Positions 1 through 5,268 of a DNA stretch of 5,802 nucleotides are shown here, in pieces. This stretch comes from Myroides sp. Its GTDB lineage: Bacteria; Bacteroidota; Bacteroidia; Flavobacteriales; Flavobacteriaceae. The notes under the pieces are model-generated. The model saw nothing but the letters and a program-made list of their open reading frames with translations, had not been told where the DNA came from and did not search any database. Numbering within the stretch: position 1 is the stretch's first letter; every line of letters starts with the position of its first letter. The position numbers and the translations under genes were made by a program. Location: contig JAHAYQ010000325.1 in NCBI GenBank assembly GCA_018384465.1, forward strand, positions 1 through 5,802. The letters are read 5' to 3'.

Positions 1-732
1 CTTGTTCCAGATAACGCGAACAAACCTTACGATATGCACGATGTAATCAACAACGTAATCGATGAGGATTCATTCTTTGAAATTCACAAAAACTACGCAG
101 AAAACATTATCGTTGGATTTGCGCGTATCGCTGGAAAATCAGTAGGTATCGTTGCAAACAACCCAATGTTCTTAGCGGGATTTTTAGATGTGAATTCATC
201 AATAAAATCGGCTCGTTTTGTACGTTTCTGTGATGCATTCAATATTCCATTATTAGTATTGGTTGATGTACCAGGTTTCTTGCCAGGAACAGATCAGGAA
301 TGGAACGGAATTATTGTTCACGGAGCGAAATTATTATACGCTTTATCAGAAGCTACCGTGCCTAAAGTTACTGTAATTACTCGTAAAGCTTATGGTGGCG
401 CTTACGACGTAATGAACTCAAAACACGTTGGAGCCGATATGAACTTTGCTTGGCCAGGTGCAGAAATTGCAGTTATGGGAGCAAAAGGAGCATCAGAAAT
501 CATCTTTAAACGCGAGATTGCCGAAGCAGCAGATCCAGCGGCTAAATTAGCAGAAAAAGAAGCAGAATATGCTGAGAAATTTGCTAATCCGTACCGTGCA
601 GCACAACGTGGATTTATTGACGAGGTGATCTTCCCACAAGATACCCGCAGAAAATTAATCAAAGCATTCAAAATGTTAGAAAATAAAGAAGTAGCTACAC
701 CAAACAGAAAACACGGAAATATTCCGTTATAG
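1..732 (+). CDS. pccB: Acyl-CoA carboxylase beta (carboxyltransferase) subunit, propionyl-CoA type, 5'-truncated by the window
   Basis: The frame is open from base 1 to a TAG at 730-732 and gives the last 243 residues of a protein usually about 510 long, so the start lies before the window. The family transfers the carboxyl group from carboxybiotin to an acyl-CoA (propionyl-CoA to methylmalonyl-CoA in PccB) in the cytoplasm, working with biotin carboxylase and biotin carrier subunits. The C-terminal carboxyltransferase half is clear: VDVPGFLPGT, then GGIIxHGAKLLYA-like NGIIVHGAKLLYA, EATVPKVTVITRKAYGGAYD, WPGAEIAVMGAKGA, and the typical end RKHGNIPL. The Asp in GGAYDVM (codon 406-408) appears to match the residue reported to favour propionyl-CoA over acetyl-CoA in Streptomyces PccB; that specificity is inference. 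An internal ATG at 34-36 is not the start, because family similarity continues upstream of it. It ends before a strong terminator at 814-849. The symbol is by similarity; a methylmalonyl-CoA decarboxylase alpha subunit is a close relative. Confidence 0.93.
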   Translation, partial: LVPDNANKPYDMHDVINNVIDEDSFFEIHKNYAENIIVGFARIAGKSVGIVANNPMFLAGFLDVNSSIKSARFVRFCDAFNIPLLVLVDVPGFLPGTDQEWNGIIVHGAKLLYALSEATVPKVTVITRKAYGGAYDVMNSKHVGADMNFAWPGAEIAVMGAKGASEIIFKREIAEAADPAAKLAEKEAEYAEKFANPYRAAQRGFIDEVIFPQDTRRKLIKAFKMLENKEVATPNRKHGNIPL

Positions 733-813
733 TCTGCTGTTATTCTATGTTTTTAAAGGATCTTGTAGCGTCCGAAAAAATGATACAGGATTAAACACAT
801 AAAACTTTATTTT

Positions 814-849
814 AAACAGTACAGATATTCGTATTTGTACTGTTTTTTT
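814..849 (+). terminator. Rho-independent terminator of the carboxylase gene
   Basis: A perfect 10-bp stem, AAACAGTACA at 814-823 with TGTACTGTTT at 836-845, extends inward by four more pairs (one G-U) to a TTCG tetraloop at 828-831. A run of seven T follows at 843-849. Position and strand fit termination of the carboxylase transcript about 80 nt after its stop. Confidence 0.85.
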
Positions 850-1014
850 AAGATTTTGACATTATTCCTGTTTTAGTCTTCTTTTTAAATAACGACAATA
901 AACTTGTGCCCTGAACAATTCACAAGAGAAACTTGTTCCTTTCGAAAAGATTTGATAATTCGGGTGATGACTTTTTTTTGTATCGCTAACTTAAGACGAA
1001 ACAAAATATAAAAT

Positions 1015-1046
1015 AAAAAAAGATGTCTCCTTGGTTATGAGACATC
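1015..1046 (-). terminator. Rho-independent terminator of recA
   Basis: Read on the minus strand, GATGTCTC (1046-1039) pairs with GAGACATC (1029-1022) around a 9-nt loop and is followed at once by seven U (A-run 1015-1021 on the plus strand). The stem begins 9 nt after the recA stop codon, so it terminates recA as a single-gene transcript or as the last gene of one. Confidence 0.88.
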
Positions 1047-1055
1047 CTCTTGCTA

Positions 1056-2063
1056 TTAAGAACTTTGTTGTTCTTTAATATGTGCTTTAATACGGTCTTC
1101 TAATTCTTCTTGCAGTTCTGGGTTGTCTTTAATTAAACCTTTAACAGCATCACGACCTTGACCTAATTTGGTGTCGCCATAACTAAACCACGAACCAGAT
1201 TTTTTAACAATTTCAAAATCAACCGCTAAATCTAAAATTTCACCTGTTTTAGAAATTCCTTCTCCATACATAATATCAAATTCCGCGGTGCGGAAAGGCG
1301 GTGCTACTTTGTTTTTAATGATTTTAACTTTGGTGCGGTTTCCTATCACATGTTCGCCGTCCTTAATTTGCGTTGATTTGCGAATATCTAAACGTACCGA
1401 CGCATAGAATTTTAAGGCATTACCACCAGTTGTGGTTTCTGGATTTCCAAACATTACACCGATTTTTTCACGCAATTGGTTGATAAAGAAAACTGTACAA
1501 TTTGTTTTAGATATAGTACCTGTCAATTTACGTAAGGCTTGCGACATTAAACGGGCATGTAACCCCATTTTAGAATCGCCCATTTCACCTTCAATCTCAC
1601 TTTTTGGCGTCAAAGCAGCTACCGAGTCAATAACGACTAAATCAATAGCGCCTGATCGAATTAAATTTTCAGCAATCTCTAAAGCTTGTTCACCATTATC
1701 AGGTTGAGAAATGATTAAATTATCAATATCAACACCTAATTTCTGAGCGTAAAAACGATCAAAAGCGTGCTCAGCATCAATGAAAGCAGCAATTCCGCCT
1801 GATTTTTGCGCTTCGGCAATAGCGTGTAACGTCAAAGTAGTTTTACCTGATGATTCCGGTCCGTAAATTTCTATTATACGTCCGCGTGGATAACCCATCA
1901 CCCCCAAAGCCAAATCTAAACCTAATGATCCAGAGGGAATAGCTTCTACTTCTTCCACAGCGCTATCGCCCAACTTCATTACGGTTCCCTTACCGTAGGT
2001 TTTATCTAATTTATCTAATGTAAGCTGTAACGCTTTTAATTTTGCTTCTTTTTCTGCACTCAT
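1056..2063 (-). CDS. recA: Recombinase RecA, complete
   Basis: RecA forms an ATP-dependent filament on single-stranded DNA, catalyses strand exchange in recombinational repair and, where a LexA-type repressor exists, triggers its self-cleavage. The 335-residue protein has all core signatures: Walker A GPESSGKT at 68-75, the catalytic Glu98 in IDAEHAFD, Walker B DLVVIDSVAAL at 141-151, DNA-binding loop L1 around EIEGEMGDSKMG (156-167), and loop L2 with NQLREKIGVMFGNPETTTGG (195-214) containing the Phe at the filament contact. The N-terminal helix and the C-terminal acidic/amphipathic tail are present; the tail is shorter than in E. coli (352 residues), as is usual in Bacteroidota. The start is the ATG at 2063-2061, giving the expected N-terminus MSAEKEAKLK. 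No Shine-Dalgarno precedes it. It converges with the carboxylase and diverges from the first L,D-transpeptidase gene. A palindrome at 2083-2096 may overlie its promoter. Confidence 0.98.
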   Translation of the reverse strand: MSAEKEAKLKALQLTLDKLDKTYGKGTVMKLGDSAVEEVEAIPSGSLGLDLALGVMGYPRGRIIEIYGPESSGKTTLTLHAIAEAQKSGGIAAFIDAEHAFDRFYAQKLGVDIDNLIISQPDNGEQALEIAENLIRSGAIDLVVIDSVAALTPKSEIEGEMGDSKMGLHARLMSQALRKLTGTISKTNCTVFFINQLREKIGVMFGNPETTTGGNALKFYASVRLDIRKSTQIKDGEHVIGNRTKVKIIKNKVAPPFRTAEFDIMYGEGISKTGEILDLAVDFEIVKKSGSWFSYGDTKLGQGRDAVKGLIKDNPELQEELEDRIKAHIKEQQSS

Positions 2064-2085
2064 AATCTAACTACTTAATGTTAGG

Positions 2086-2116
2086 TAAAAATACCTTTTT
2101 TTTATGTATTTTAAAA
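2086..2116 (-). promoter_or_regulatory. Possible recA promoter with overlapping palindrome
   Basis: On the minus strand, TATTTTTA (2093-2086) matches the Bacteroidota -7 element TAnnTTTG at 7 of 8 meaningful-plus-free positions, lacking only the final G. TTTT (2116-2113), one mismatch from TTTG, lies 19 nt upstream. Predicted transcription would start near 2080, leaving a short leader before the recA ATG. The inverted repeat AGGTA-N4-TACCT (2083-2096) covers the -7 element. The region is very AT-rich, so chance matches are likely. Confidence 0.3.
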
Positions 2117-2142
2117 TGTTTTGTCAATTTAATACTTCTGCC

Positions 2143-2173
2143 TTGGATAAAAAAATCGTTTTTTGTAACTTAA
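2143..2173 (+). promoter_or_regulatory. Possible promoter of the first L,D-transpeptidase gene
   Basis: TTG at 2143-2145 is followed after 20 nt by TAACTTAA at 2166-2173, which keeps TA and the first two T of TAnnTTTG. The spacing equals that of the much better trhO promoter at 5178-5209. It would place the transcript start near 2178-2180, about 15 nt before the chosen ATG at 2194. The match is weak and this is a tentative call. Confidence 0.3.
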
Positions 2174-2193
2174 CCTCTAAAAAAGAAAAAGCT

Positions 2194-3078
2194 ATGAAAA
2201 AATTAATTTTATTAAGCGGGGTTATTTTATCCCTAACCGTTATCAGTTGCAAAAATACAACAGATGAGCGACAAGAAACGTCGTTAGAAAAAGAAATGAA
2301 AAGAAAGTACGATCGCGCACAAGATTATACCTACACCAATTGGGTGTTAAAAAGCAGCGATTCGGTTCGGAAAATTTTTAAAGAAAAGTTTACAACACAG
2401 CAGTTGCGAACAATAGTAGCCTTAAATCGGGTAGATTTAAAAACATTTGTTTCTGTAGATACTTTATTAATTCCTGATCAGTTTGATGATGATTTTCTTG
2501 CCTATTCGCCTTTTCCTTATACGTTGAGTAGTGCTAAAGATATTCATAAATTAGCCGTTTTTTCGTATCCAATTCAGGCATATGGTTTGTACGAAAACGG
2601 AGAGTTAGTAAAATGGGGACCATCAAGCATGGGATCTAAACAACATCTTACTCCAGAAGGACTTTATTTTTGTAATTGGAAAGGAGAAGAAGTTATTAGT
2701 ACGTTTGATGATGAATGGGTTTTAAAATGGAACTTTAACATACAAAACGAAGAGGGTATTGGTTGGCATCAATATGAGTTACCCGGGCATCCTGCTTCGC
2801 ATTCTTGTTTGCGTTTGTTAGAAGCCGATGCCAAATGGATGTACGAATGGGCTGATGAATGGATTTTAGCCGATAAAGAAACGATTAAAGCCAAAGGAAC
2901 TCCGGTAATTGTTTACGGAGCTTATGATTTTGATGGTCGTAAACCGTGGTTAGATCTTGCTAAAGATGGTCATGCAAATGATTTGTCAAAAAATGATTTG
3001 GAACAGATCGTTCAACAACATCAATCCGAAATTATAAAAGAACAGAAAAATAGGCAAACTGTTTTAGAATCAAACTAA
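2194..3078 (+). CDS. L,D-transpeptidase (YkuD-type) lipoprotein, first of a tandem pair
   Basis: The 294-residue product begins with a lipoprotein signal peptide, MKKLILLSGV..., ending in lipobox VISC with Cys19 as the lipidation site, so it should be anchored in a membrane facing the periplasm. Residues about 77-97 (LNRVDL...VDTLLIP) resemble the second half of a LysM or ErfK-type N-terminal module. A YkuD-like catalytic domain follows at about 117-245: FSYPIQAYGLYENGELVKWG, a TPEGLYF turn, then WHQY (His192) and SHSCLR (Cys205, Arg207). Family members form 3-3 peptidoglycan cross-links or attach proteins, with the Cys as nucleophile. The usual SHGC Gly is Ser here, and the spacing between the two histidines is about three residues shorter than in ErfK-type enzymes, so exact activity is inference. 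An in-frame ATG at 2104 exists, but starting there would bury the signal peptide 30 residues inside. No terminator separates it from its paralogue 62 nt downstream. Confidence 0.85.
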   Translation: MKKLILLSGVILSLTVISCKNTTDERQETSLEKEMKRKYDRAQDYTYTNWVLKSSDSVRKIFKEKFTTQQLRTIVALNRVDLKTFVSVDTLLIPDQFDDDFLAYSPFPYTLSSAKDIHKLAVFSYPIQAYGLYENGELVKWGPSSMGSKQHLTPEGLYFCNWKGEEVISTFDDEWVLKWNFNIQNEEGIGWHQYELPGHPASHSCLRLLEADAKWMYEWADEWILADKETIKAKGTPVIVYGAYDFDGRKPWLDLAKDGHANDLSKNDLEQIVQQHQSEIIKEQKNRQTVLESN

Positions 3079-3108
3079 TAAAATCGAAATATTTTTTTTA
3101 AAACAGTT
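3057..3108 (+). repeat. Inverted repeat spanning the end of the first L,D-transpeptidase gene
   Basis: AACTGTTTTA at 3057-3066 is the exact reverse complement of TAAAACAGTT at 3099-3108. Three more inner pairs (one G-U) extend the stem to 13 bp around a loop of about 26 nt that contains the TAA stop at 3076-3078. No T-run follows the right arm, so it is not a standard terminator. It could be an mRNA stability or processing element in a polycistronic transcript, or chance in AT-rich DNA. Confidence 0.4.
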
Positions 3109-3140
3109 GTCCTTCTTAATATCTTCGTAGAAAAATTGAT

Positions 3141-4226
3141 ATGAAAAAAATTGTTGTTTTATTTACCTTTTCTCTCTTAGTTTTAAGTTGTAAGAAGGAC
3201 CATCAAATCAGCGAACCGGTAGATGATGCGATAGGAAACGAAACCATTGAAAAACCTTTGGTTGATTCACTCATGATTCAGCGCGAACAAGATTCAATAC
3301 AATTGGTACGTCAAGATTCAATTGAAAAAGCCCGTAAAGATTCAATAGCTTTGGTAAAAAAGATCGAGTTAGAAAACAAGCGGAAATCTAAAAAATTCGC
3401 AGTTTACCAAGGCGAGGTTTTCAGTTATTGGCCTATTAAAGAAAGCGACTCCCTAAGAAAATTGTTTTATAACACCTTTTCTAAGGATCAACAATATACT
3501 ATTGCAGCACTCAACCGCATTGATACCGACCATATCAACAGGCGCGATACCCTTATTGTACCTAACGAATTTAAAAAGTCTTTCATTGATTATTCACCGT
3601 TTCCGCGTACGTTGGAAAAAGTAGTCGATGTGCCCAAATTAGTCGTATTTTCTTACCCGATACAAGCATACGCCGTTTATGAAAAGGGTCGTTTGGTAAA
3701 ATGGGGGCCAACCAATATGGGTAAGCAGTCTGCACAAACTCCGCGCGGCTTATTTTTTACCAATTGGAAAGGTAGGCGGGTAACCAGTACAGTAGACGAT
3801 GAGTGGATTTTAAATTGGAATTTTAATATTCATAATACCCAAGGTGTAGGCTGGCATCAATATGCTTTACCAGGATATCCCGCGTCGCATTCGTGTTTGC
3901 GTTTGTTAGATGCCGATGCGCAGTGGTTGTATAATTGGGCTGATCAATGGGTGTTGGCAGATAAAAACACCGTTAAAGTAAAAGGAACGCCGGTTATTGT
4001 TTTTGGCGATTATAAATTTGGAGTAAAAGGTATTTGGCATCGATTGGTTGAAGATGCAAGCATCACTCATATCTCTAAATCACAATTAGAAGAAATTATA
4101 GAACCTTACCTTGCTGAAATATACAATCAACAGCTTATAAAAGAAGAATATAATGAAACTAAAAGTGCTTCAACTACACCCATTAAAAATGATTCTTTAA
4201 AAGTAGTGAATGATAGTTTAAAATAG
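3141..4226 (+). CDS. L,D-transpeptidase (YkuD-type) lipoprotein with DSI-repeat linker, second of a tandem pair
   Basis: The 361-residue product is a paralogue of the preceding gene; from about residue 95 the two align without gaps, and over the catalytic core (164-293) I count 89 of 130 identical residues by hand. It has a lipoprotein signal MKKIVVLFTF... with lipobox LVLSC (Cys17). It differs by an inserted charged, probably helical linker at 42-74 made of DSI/DSL repeats, and a C-terminal tail ending in NDSLKVVNDSLK. The LysM-like half motif (LNRID...RDTLIVP, 124-141) and the YkuD core are kept: FSYPIQAY (170-177), TPRGLFF (200-206), His239 in WHQY, and SHSCLR with Cys252 and Arg254. The likely role is periplasmic peptidoglycan cross-linking or remodelling, with the linker letting the domain reach from the membrane to the wall (inference). 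The start is the ATG that gives a proper signal peptide. Confidence 0.86.
   Translation: MKKIVVLFTFSLLVLSCKKDHQISEPVDDAIGNETIEKPLVDSLMIQREQDSIQLVRQDSIEKARKDSIALVKKIELENKRKSKKFAVYQGEVFSYWPIKESDSLRKLFYNTFSKDQQYTIAALNRIDTDHINRRDTLIVPNEFKKSFIDYSPFPRTLEKVVDVPKLVVFSYPIQAYAVYEKGRLVKWGPTNMGKQSAQTPRGLFFTNWKGRRVTSTVDDEWILNWNFNIHNTQGVGWHQYALPGYPASHSCLRLLDADAQWLYNWADQWVLADKNTVKVKGTPVIVFGDYKFGVKGIWHRLVEDASITHISKSQLEEIIEPYLAEIYNQQLIKEEYNETKSASTTPIKNDSLKVVNDSLK
3264..3362 (+). repeat. In-gene imperfect 24-nt repeat encoding a DSI linker
   Basis: GATTCAAT recurs at 3291, 3315 and 3339, exactly 24 nt apart, with a GATTCAC copy 27 nt upstream at 3264. In protein these are DSLMIQREQ, DSIQLVRQ, DSIEKARK and DSIALVKK (residues 42-74). 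The octad-like, highly charged repeat suggests a helical or extended spacer between the lipid anchor and the catalytic domain. The preceding paralogue lacks it. Confidence 0.8.
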
Positions 4227-4293
4227 ATTCATTATAAATTACTGTTCTTTTTCTTTCTATTTGAGGTGATTTTGTAATTTTAAATAAAAAATT

Positions 4294-4722
4294 ATGAAAA
4301 AGAATATCATTTATTTATGCAGTTTCTTGTTGTTAAGTTTTGTTTTAATGTCGTTTAACAACAATGTAAAAGAAGTGTATTTTGGAAAAACCTCAGAAGA
4401 TCAGTTTAAGAATTTAAAAGTGTTGCCTCAAAATATATCTAAAGATAGCCTTATGTCGTTAATGCGAGGTTATAACCAAGCGTTGGGTGTAAAATGTAAC
4501 CATTGTCATAGTGGCGATAAAGCTGCAGACGATAAGCATTCAAAAGAAGTAGCACGACACATGATTCAATTTACTAACGAACTAAACGCTAAAGAATTTG
4601 CACCTATTGGCGAACAATATAAAAATGCTATTGAGTGTGCTACATGCCACCGTGGTTCCACAAAACCCATGGAAGATACGCGTTTGTTTATGGAAAGTAA
4701 AAACGATAAAAAGAAACAGTAA
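4294..4722 (+). CDS. Small di-haem c-type cytochrome, photosynthetic reaction-centre cytochrome subunit-like
   Basis: The 142-residue protein has an N-terminal hydrophobic signal or anchor (residues 4-21, ending LMSF), so it is exported. Two haem c attachment motifs are present: CNHCH at 68-72 and CATCH at 115-119. The first is preceded by LMSLMRGYNQALGVK, and an ARHMIQFTNELN helix (87-98) lies between them; this layout, with Met residues on the helices as likely sixth ligands, is that of the CytoC_RC family found as small stand-alone proteins in many non-photosynthetic Bacteroidota. It should carry electrons in the periplasm; the partners are unknown. The tail is Lys-rich (NDKKKQ). It follows the second L,D-transpeptidase gene by 67 nt and its TAA is directly followed by codons for the next protein's signal peptide in the same frame, implying a tight gene junction. 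No Shine-Dalgarno is visible. Confidence 0.88.
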   Translation: MKKNIIYLCSFLLLSFVLMSFNNNVKEVYFGKTSEDQFKNLKVLPQNISKDSLMSLMRGYNQALGVKCNHCHSGDKAADDKHSKEVARHMIQFTNELNAKEFAPIGEQYKNAIECATCHRGSTKPMEDTRLFMESKNDKKKQ

Positions 4723-4779
4723 AAAAAAATATTATCCCTATTAGTTATAGTACTTGTTACACTTGTTTCATGCGATTTT
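4720..4779 (+). other. Lipoprotein signal-peptide coding region lacking a start codon
   Basis: Directly after the cytochrome TAA, in the same frame as the downstream reading frame, codons 4723-4779 read KKILSLLVIVLVTLVSCDF. This is a textbook lipoprotein signal with lipobox LVSC and Cys codon at 4771-4773, but none of its codons is ATG, GTG, TTG or CTG. The sequence is T, nine A, TA at 4720-4731. Inserting TG after TAA would give TAATG followed by the expected lysines. Either the start codon is lost in this strain, the sequence has an error, or a rare start is used. Confidence 0.75.
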
Positions 4780-5160
4780 ATGGACGATGCTCCTGCAATG
4801 TCAATTGTTACGGCTTGTAGCCAATCGGCAACTTATGTAAATGCCTCACAATACAATCAAATTGATACCTTGAATTACACAGTTACCAATGTAGTATTAA
4901 CCGGTAATTGTTTAGAAGTTACTATTGGTTCCAGCGGATGCAATCCCGAAAACTGGGATATGGATTTATTTGCCATTCAAAGTCCATTAGCTGTTTACCC
5001 ACACATTGTACATACTAAAATAAAATTAACCAATAACGAGGCATGTTTAGCGGTTTTTCAAAAAACGGTTTCGTTTGATTTATCTACTTTTCAGTTGCCT
5101 GGAAACGAATTACAAATTGATTTTGAAGGATGGAATACACCTATTATTTATCAATATTAA
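4780..5160 (+). CDS. Small putative lipoprotein of unknown function, start codon apparently lost
   Basis: The first usable ATG is at 4780, giving 126 residues, but it lies just past the lipobox Cys and cannot be the ancestral start: the signal peptide is encoded upstream at 4723-4779 without a start codon. If that region were translated the precursor would have about 146 residues. The body contains short beta-rich segments and conserved-looking motifs: LTGNCLEVTIGSSGC, NEACLAVFQKTVSFDLS and a final EGWNTPIIYQY. This resembles a family of small uncharacterised Bacteroidota lipoproteins; I cannot name a function. Cysteines in TACSQ, GNCLE, SGCNP and EACLA could form disulfides in the periplasm. 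The body shows no internal stop or frameshift, so any loss of the start is recent or is a sequencing error. If the sequence is right, the gene is either silent or makes an unexported cytoplasmic fragment. It is the last gene before the terminator at 5211-5249. Confidence 0.7.
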   Translation: MDDAPAMSIVTACSQSATYVNASQYNQIDTLNYTVTNVVLTGNCLEVTIGSSGCNPENWDMDLFAIQSPLAVYPHIVHTKIKLTNNEACLAVFQKTVSFDLSTFQLPGNELQIDFEGWNTPIIYQY

Positions 5161-5177
5161 TTTCCTGATTTTTATCA

Positions 5178-5209
5178 TTTGATGGTTTAAAAGATATCAA
5201 TTAACTTTG
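5178..5209 (+). promoter_or_regulatory. Bacteroidota-type promoter of trhO
   Basis: TTTG at 5178-5181 and TAACTTTG at 5202-5209, separated by 20 nt, match the -33 and -7 elements (TTTG and TAnnTTTG) of the Bacteroidota primary sigma factor with no mismatch. The transcript would start at about 5213-5217, leaving a leader of roughly 55 nt before the trhO ATG. The start point falls within the left arm of the terminator at 5211-5249. Confidence 0.75.
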
Positions 5210-5210
5210 C

Positions 5211-5249
5211 AACCGAATTCTTCCATTTAGAGTTCGGTTTATTTTTTTA
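5211..5249 (+). terminator. Rho-independent terminator of the upstream four-gene run
   Basis: AACCGAATTC at 5211-5220 pairs with GAGTTCGGTT at 5230-5239 (10 bp, one G-U) around a 9-nt loop, followed by TATTTTTTTA ending in seven T at 5242-5248. It begins about 50 nt after the lipoprotein stop and should end transcripts coming from the L,D-transpeptidase/cytochrome genes. It lies in the leader of trhO and overlaps that gene's predicted transcript start. Confidence 0.82.
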
Positions 5250-5268
5250 TCACTTAAATGTTTATAGC

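Larger units (their letters stand above)
733..1055. other. Intergenic region between convergent carboxylase and recA genes
   Basis: These 323 bases hold no convincing gene on either strand. They contain a terminator for each converging gene (listed separately). A further stem-loop lies just after the carboxylase stop: ATCTTGTA at 760-767 pairs with TACAGGAT at 784-791 with one G-U pair. It has no T-run and may protect the mRNA 3' end. Between the two terminators, bases 850-1010 are AT-rich and contain only short overlapping inverted repeats (about 903-938). I see no tRNA, no Bacteroidota-type promoter and no decayed reading frame there. Confidence 0.7.

Noticed and set aside
402..671. Open minus-strand frame opposite the carboxylase
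   Set aside because: It lies wholly inside a strongly conserved gene on the other strand; its Ala/Ser-rich translation has no recognisable family feature and is a by-product of the codon pattern.
1432..1707. Open plus-strand frame opposite recA
   Set aside because: Fully antisense to the conserved recA core, with no promoter, leader or domain signal.
2122..2127. TTGACA on the minus strand as a sigma70-type -35 element for recA
   Set aside because: It equals the proteobacterial consensus, but Bacteroidota primary sigma factors use TTTG/TAnnTTTG, and no good -10 follows at 17 nt (TAAAAA only). Probably chance in AT-rich DNA.
2104..2193. In-frame ATG at 2104 as the start of the first L,D-transpeptidase
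   Set aside because: It would put 30 residues before a clean lipoprotein signal peptide and run into the recA promoter region. The ATG at 2194 gives MKKLILLSG...VISC directly, matching its paralogue.
4236..4280. AAATTAC/GTAATTT inverted repeat before the cytochrome gene
   Set aside because: Only 7 bp, almost all A-T, with a 31-nt loop and no T-run; expected by chance.
4275..4282. TAATTTTA as a -7 element for the cytochrome gene
   Set aside because: It differs from TAnnTTTG only in the last base, but no TTTG/TTG lies about 20 nt upstream (nearest TTG leaves 11 nt), and the transcript would start only a few bases before the ATG.
4720..4731. A9 run as a slippage or read-through site fusing cytochrome and lipoprotein
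   Set aside because: The first two A belong to the TAA stop, so gain or loss of A leaves the stop in place. A fusion would also place a hydrophobic signal peptide in the middle of a periplasmic protein.
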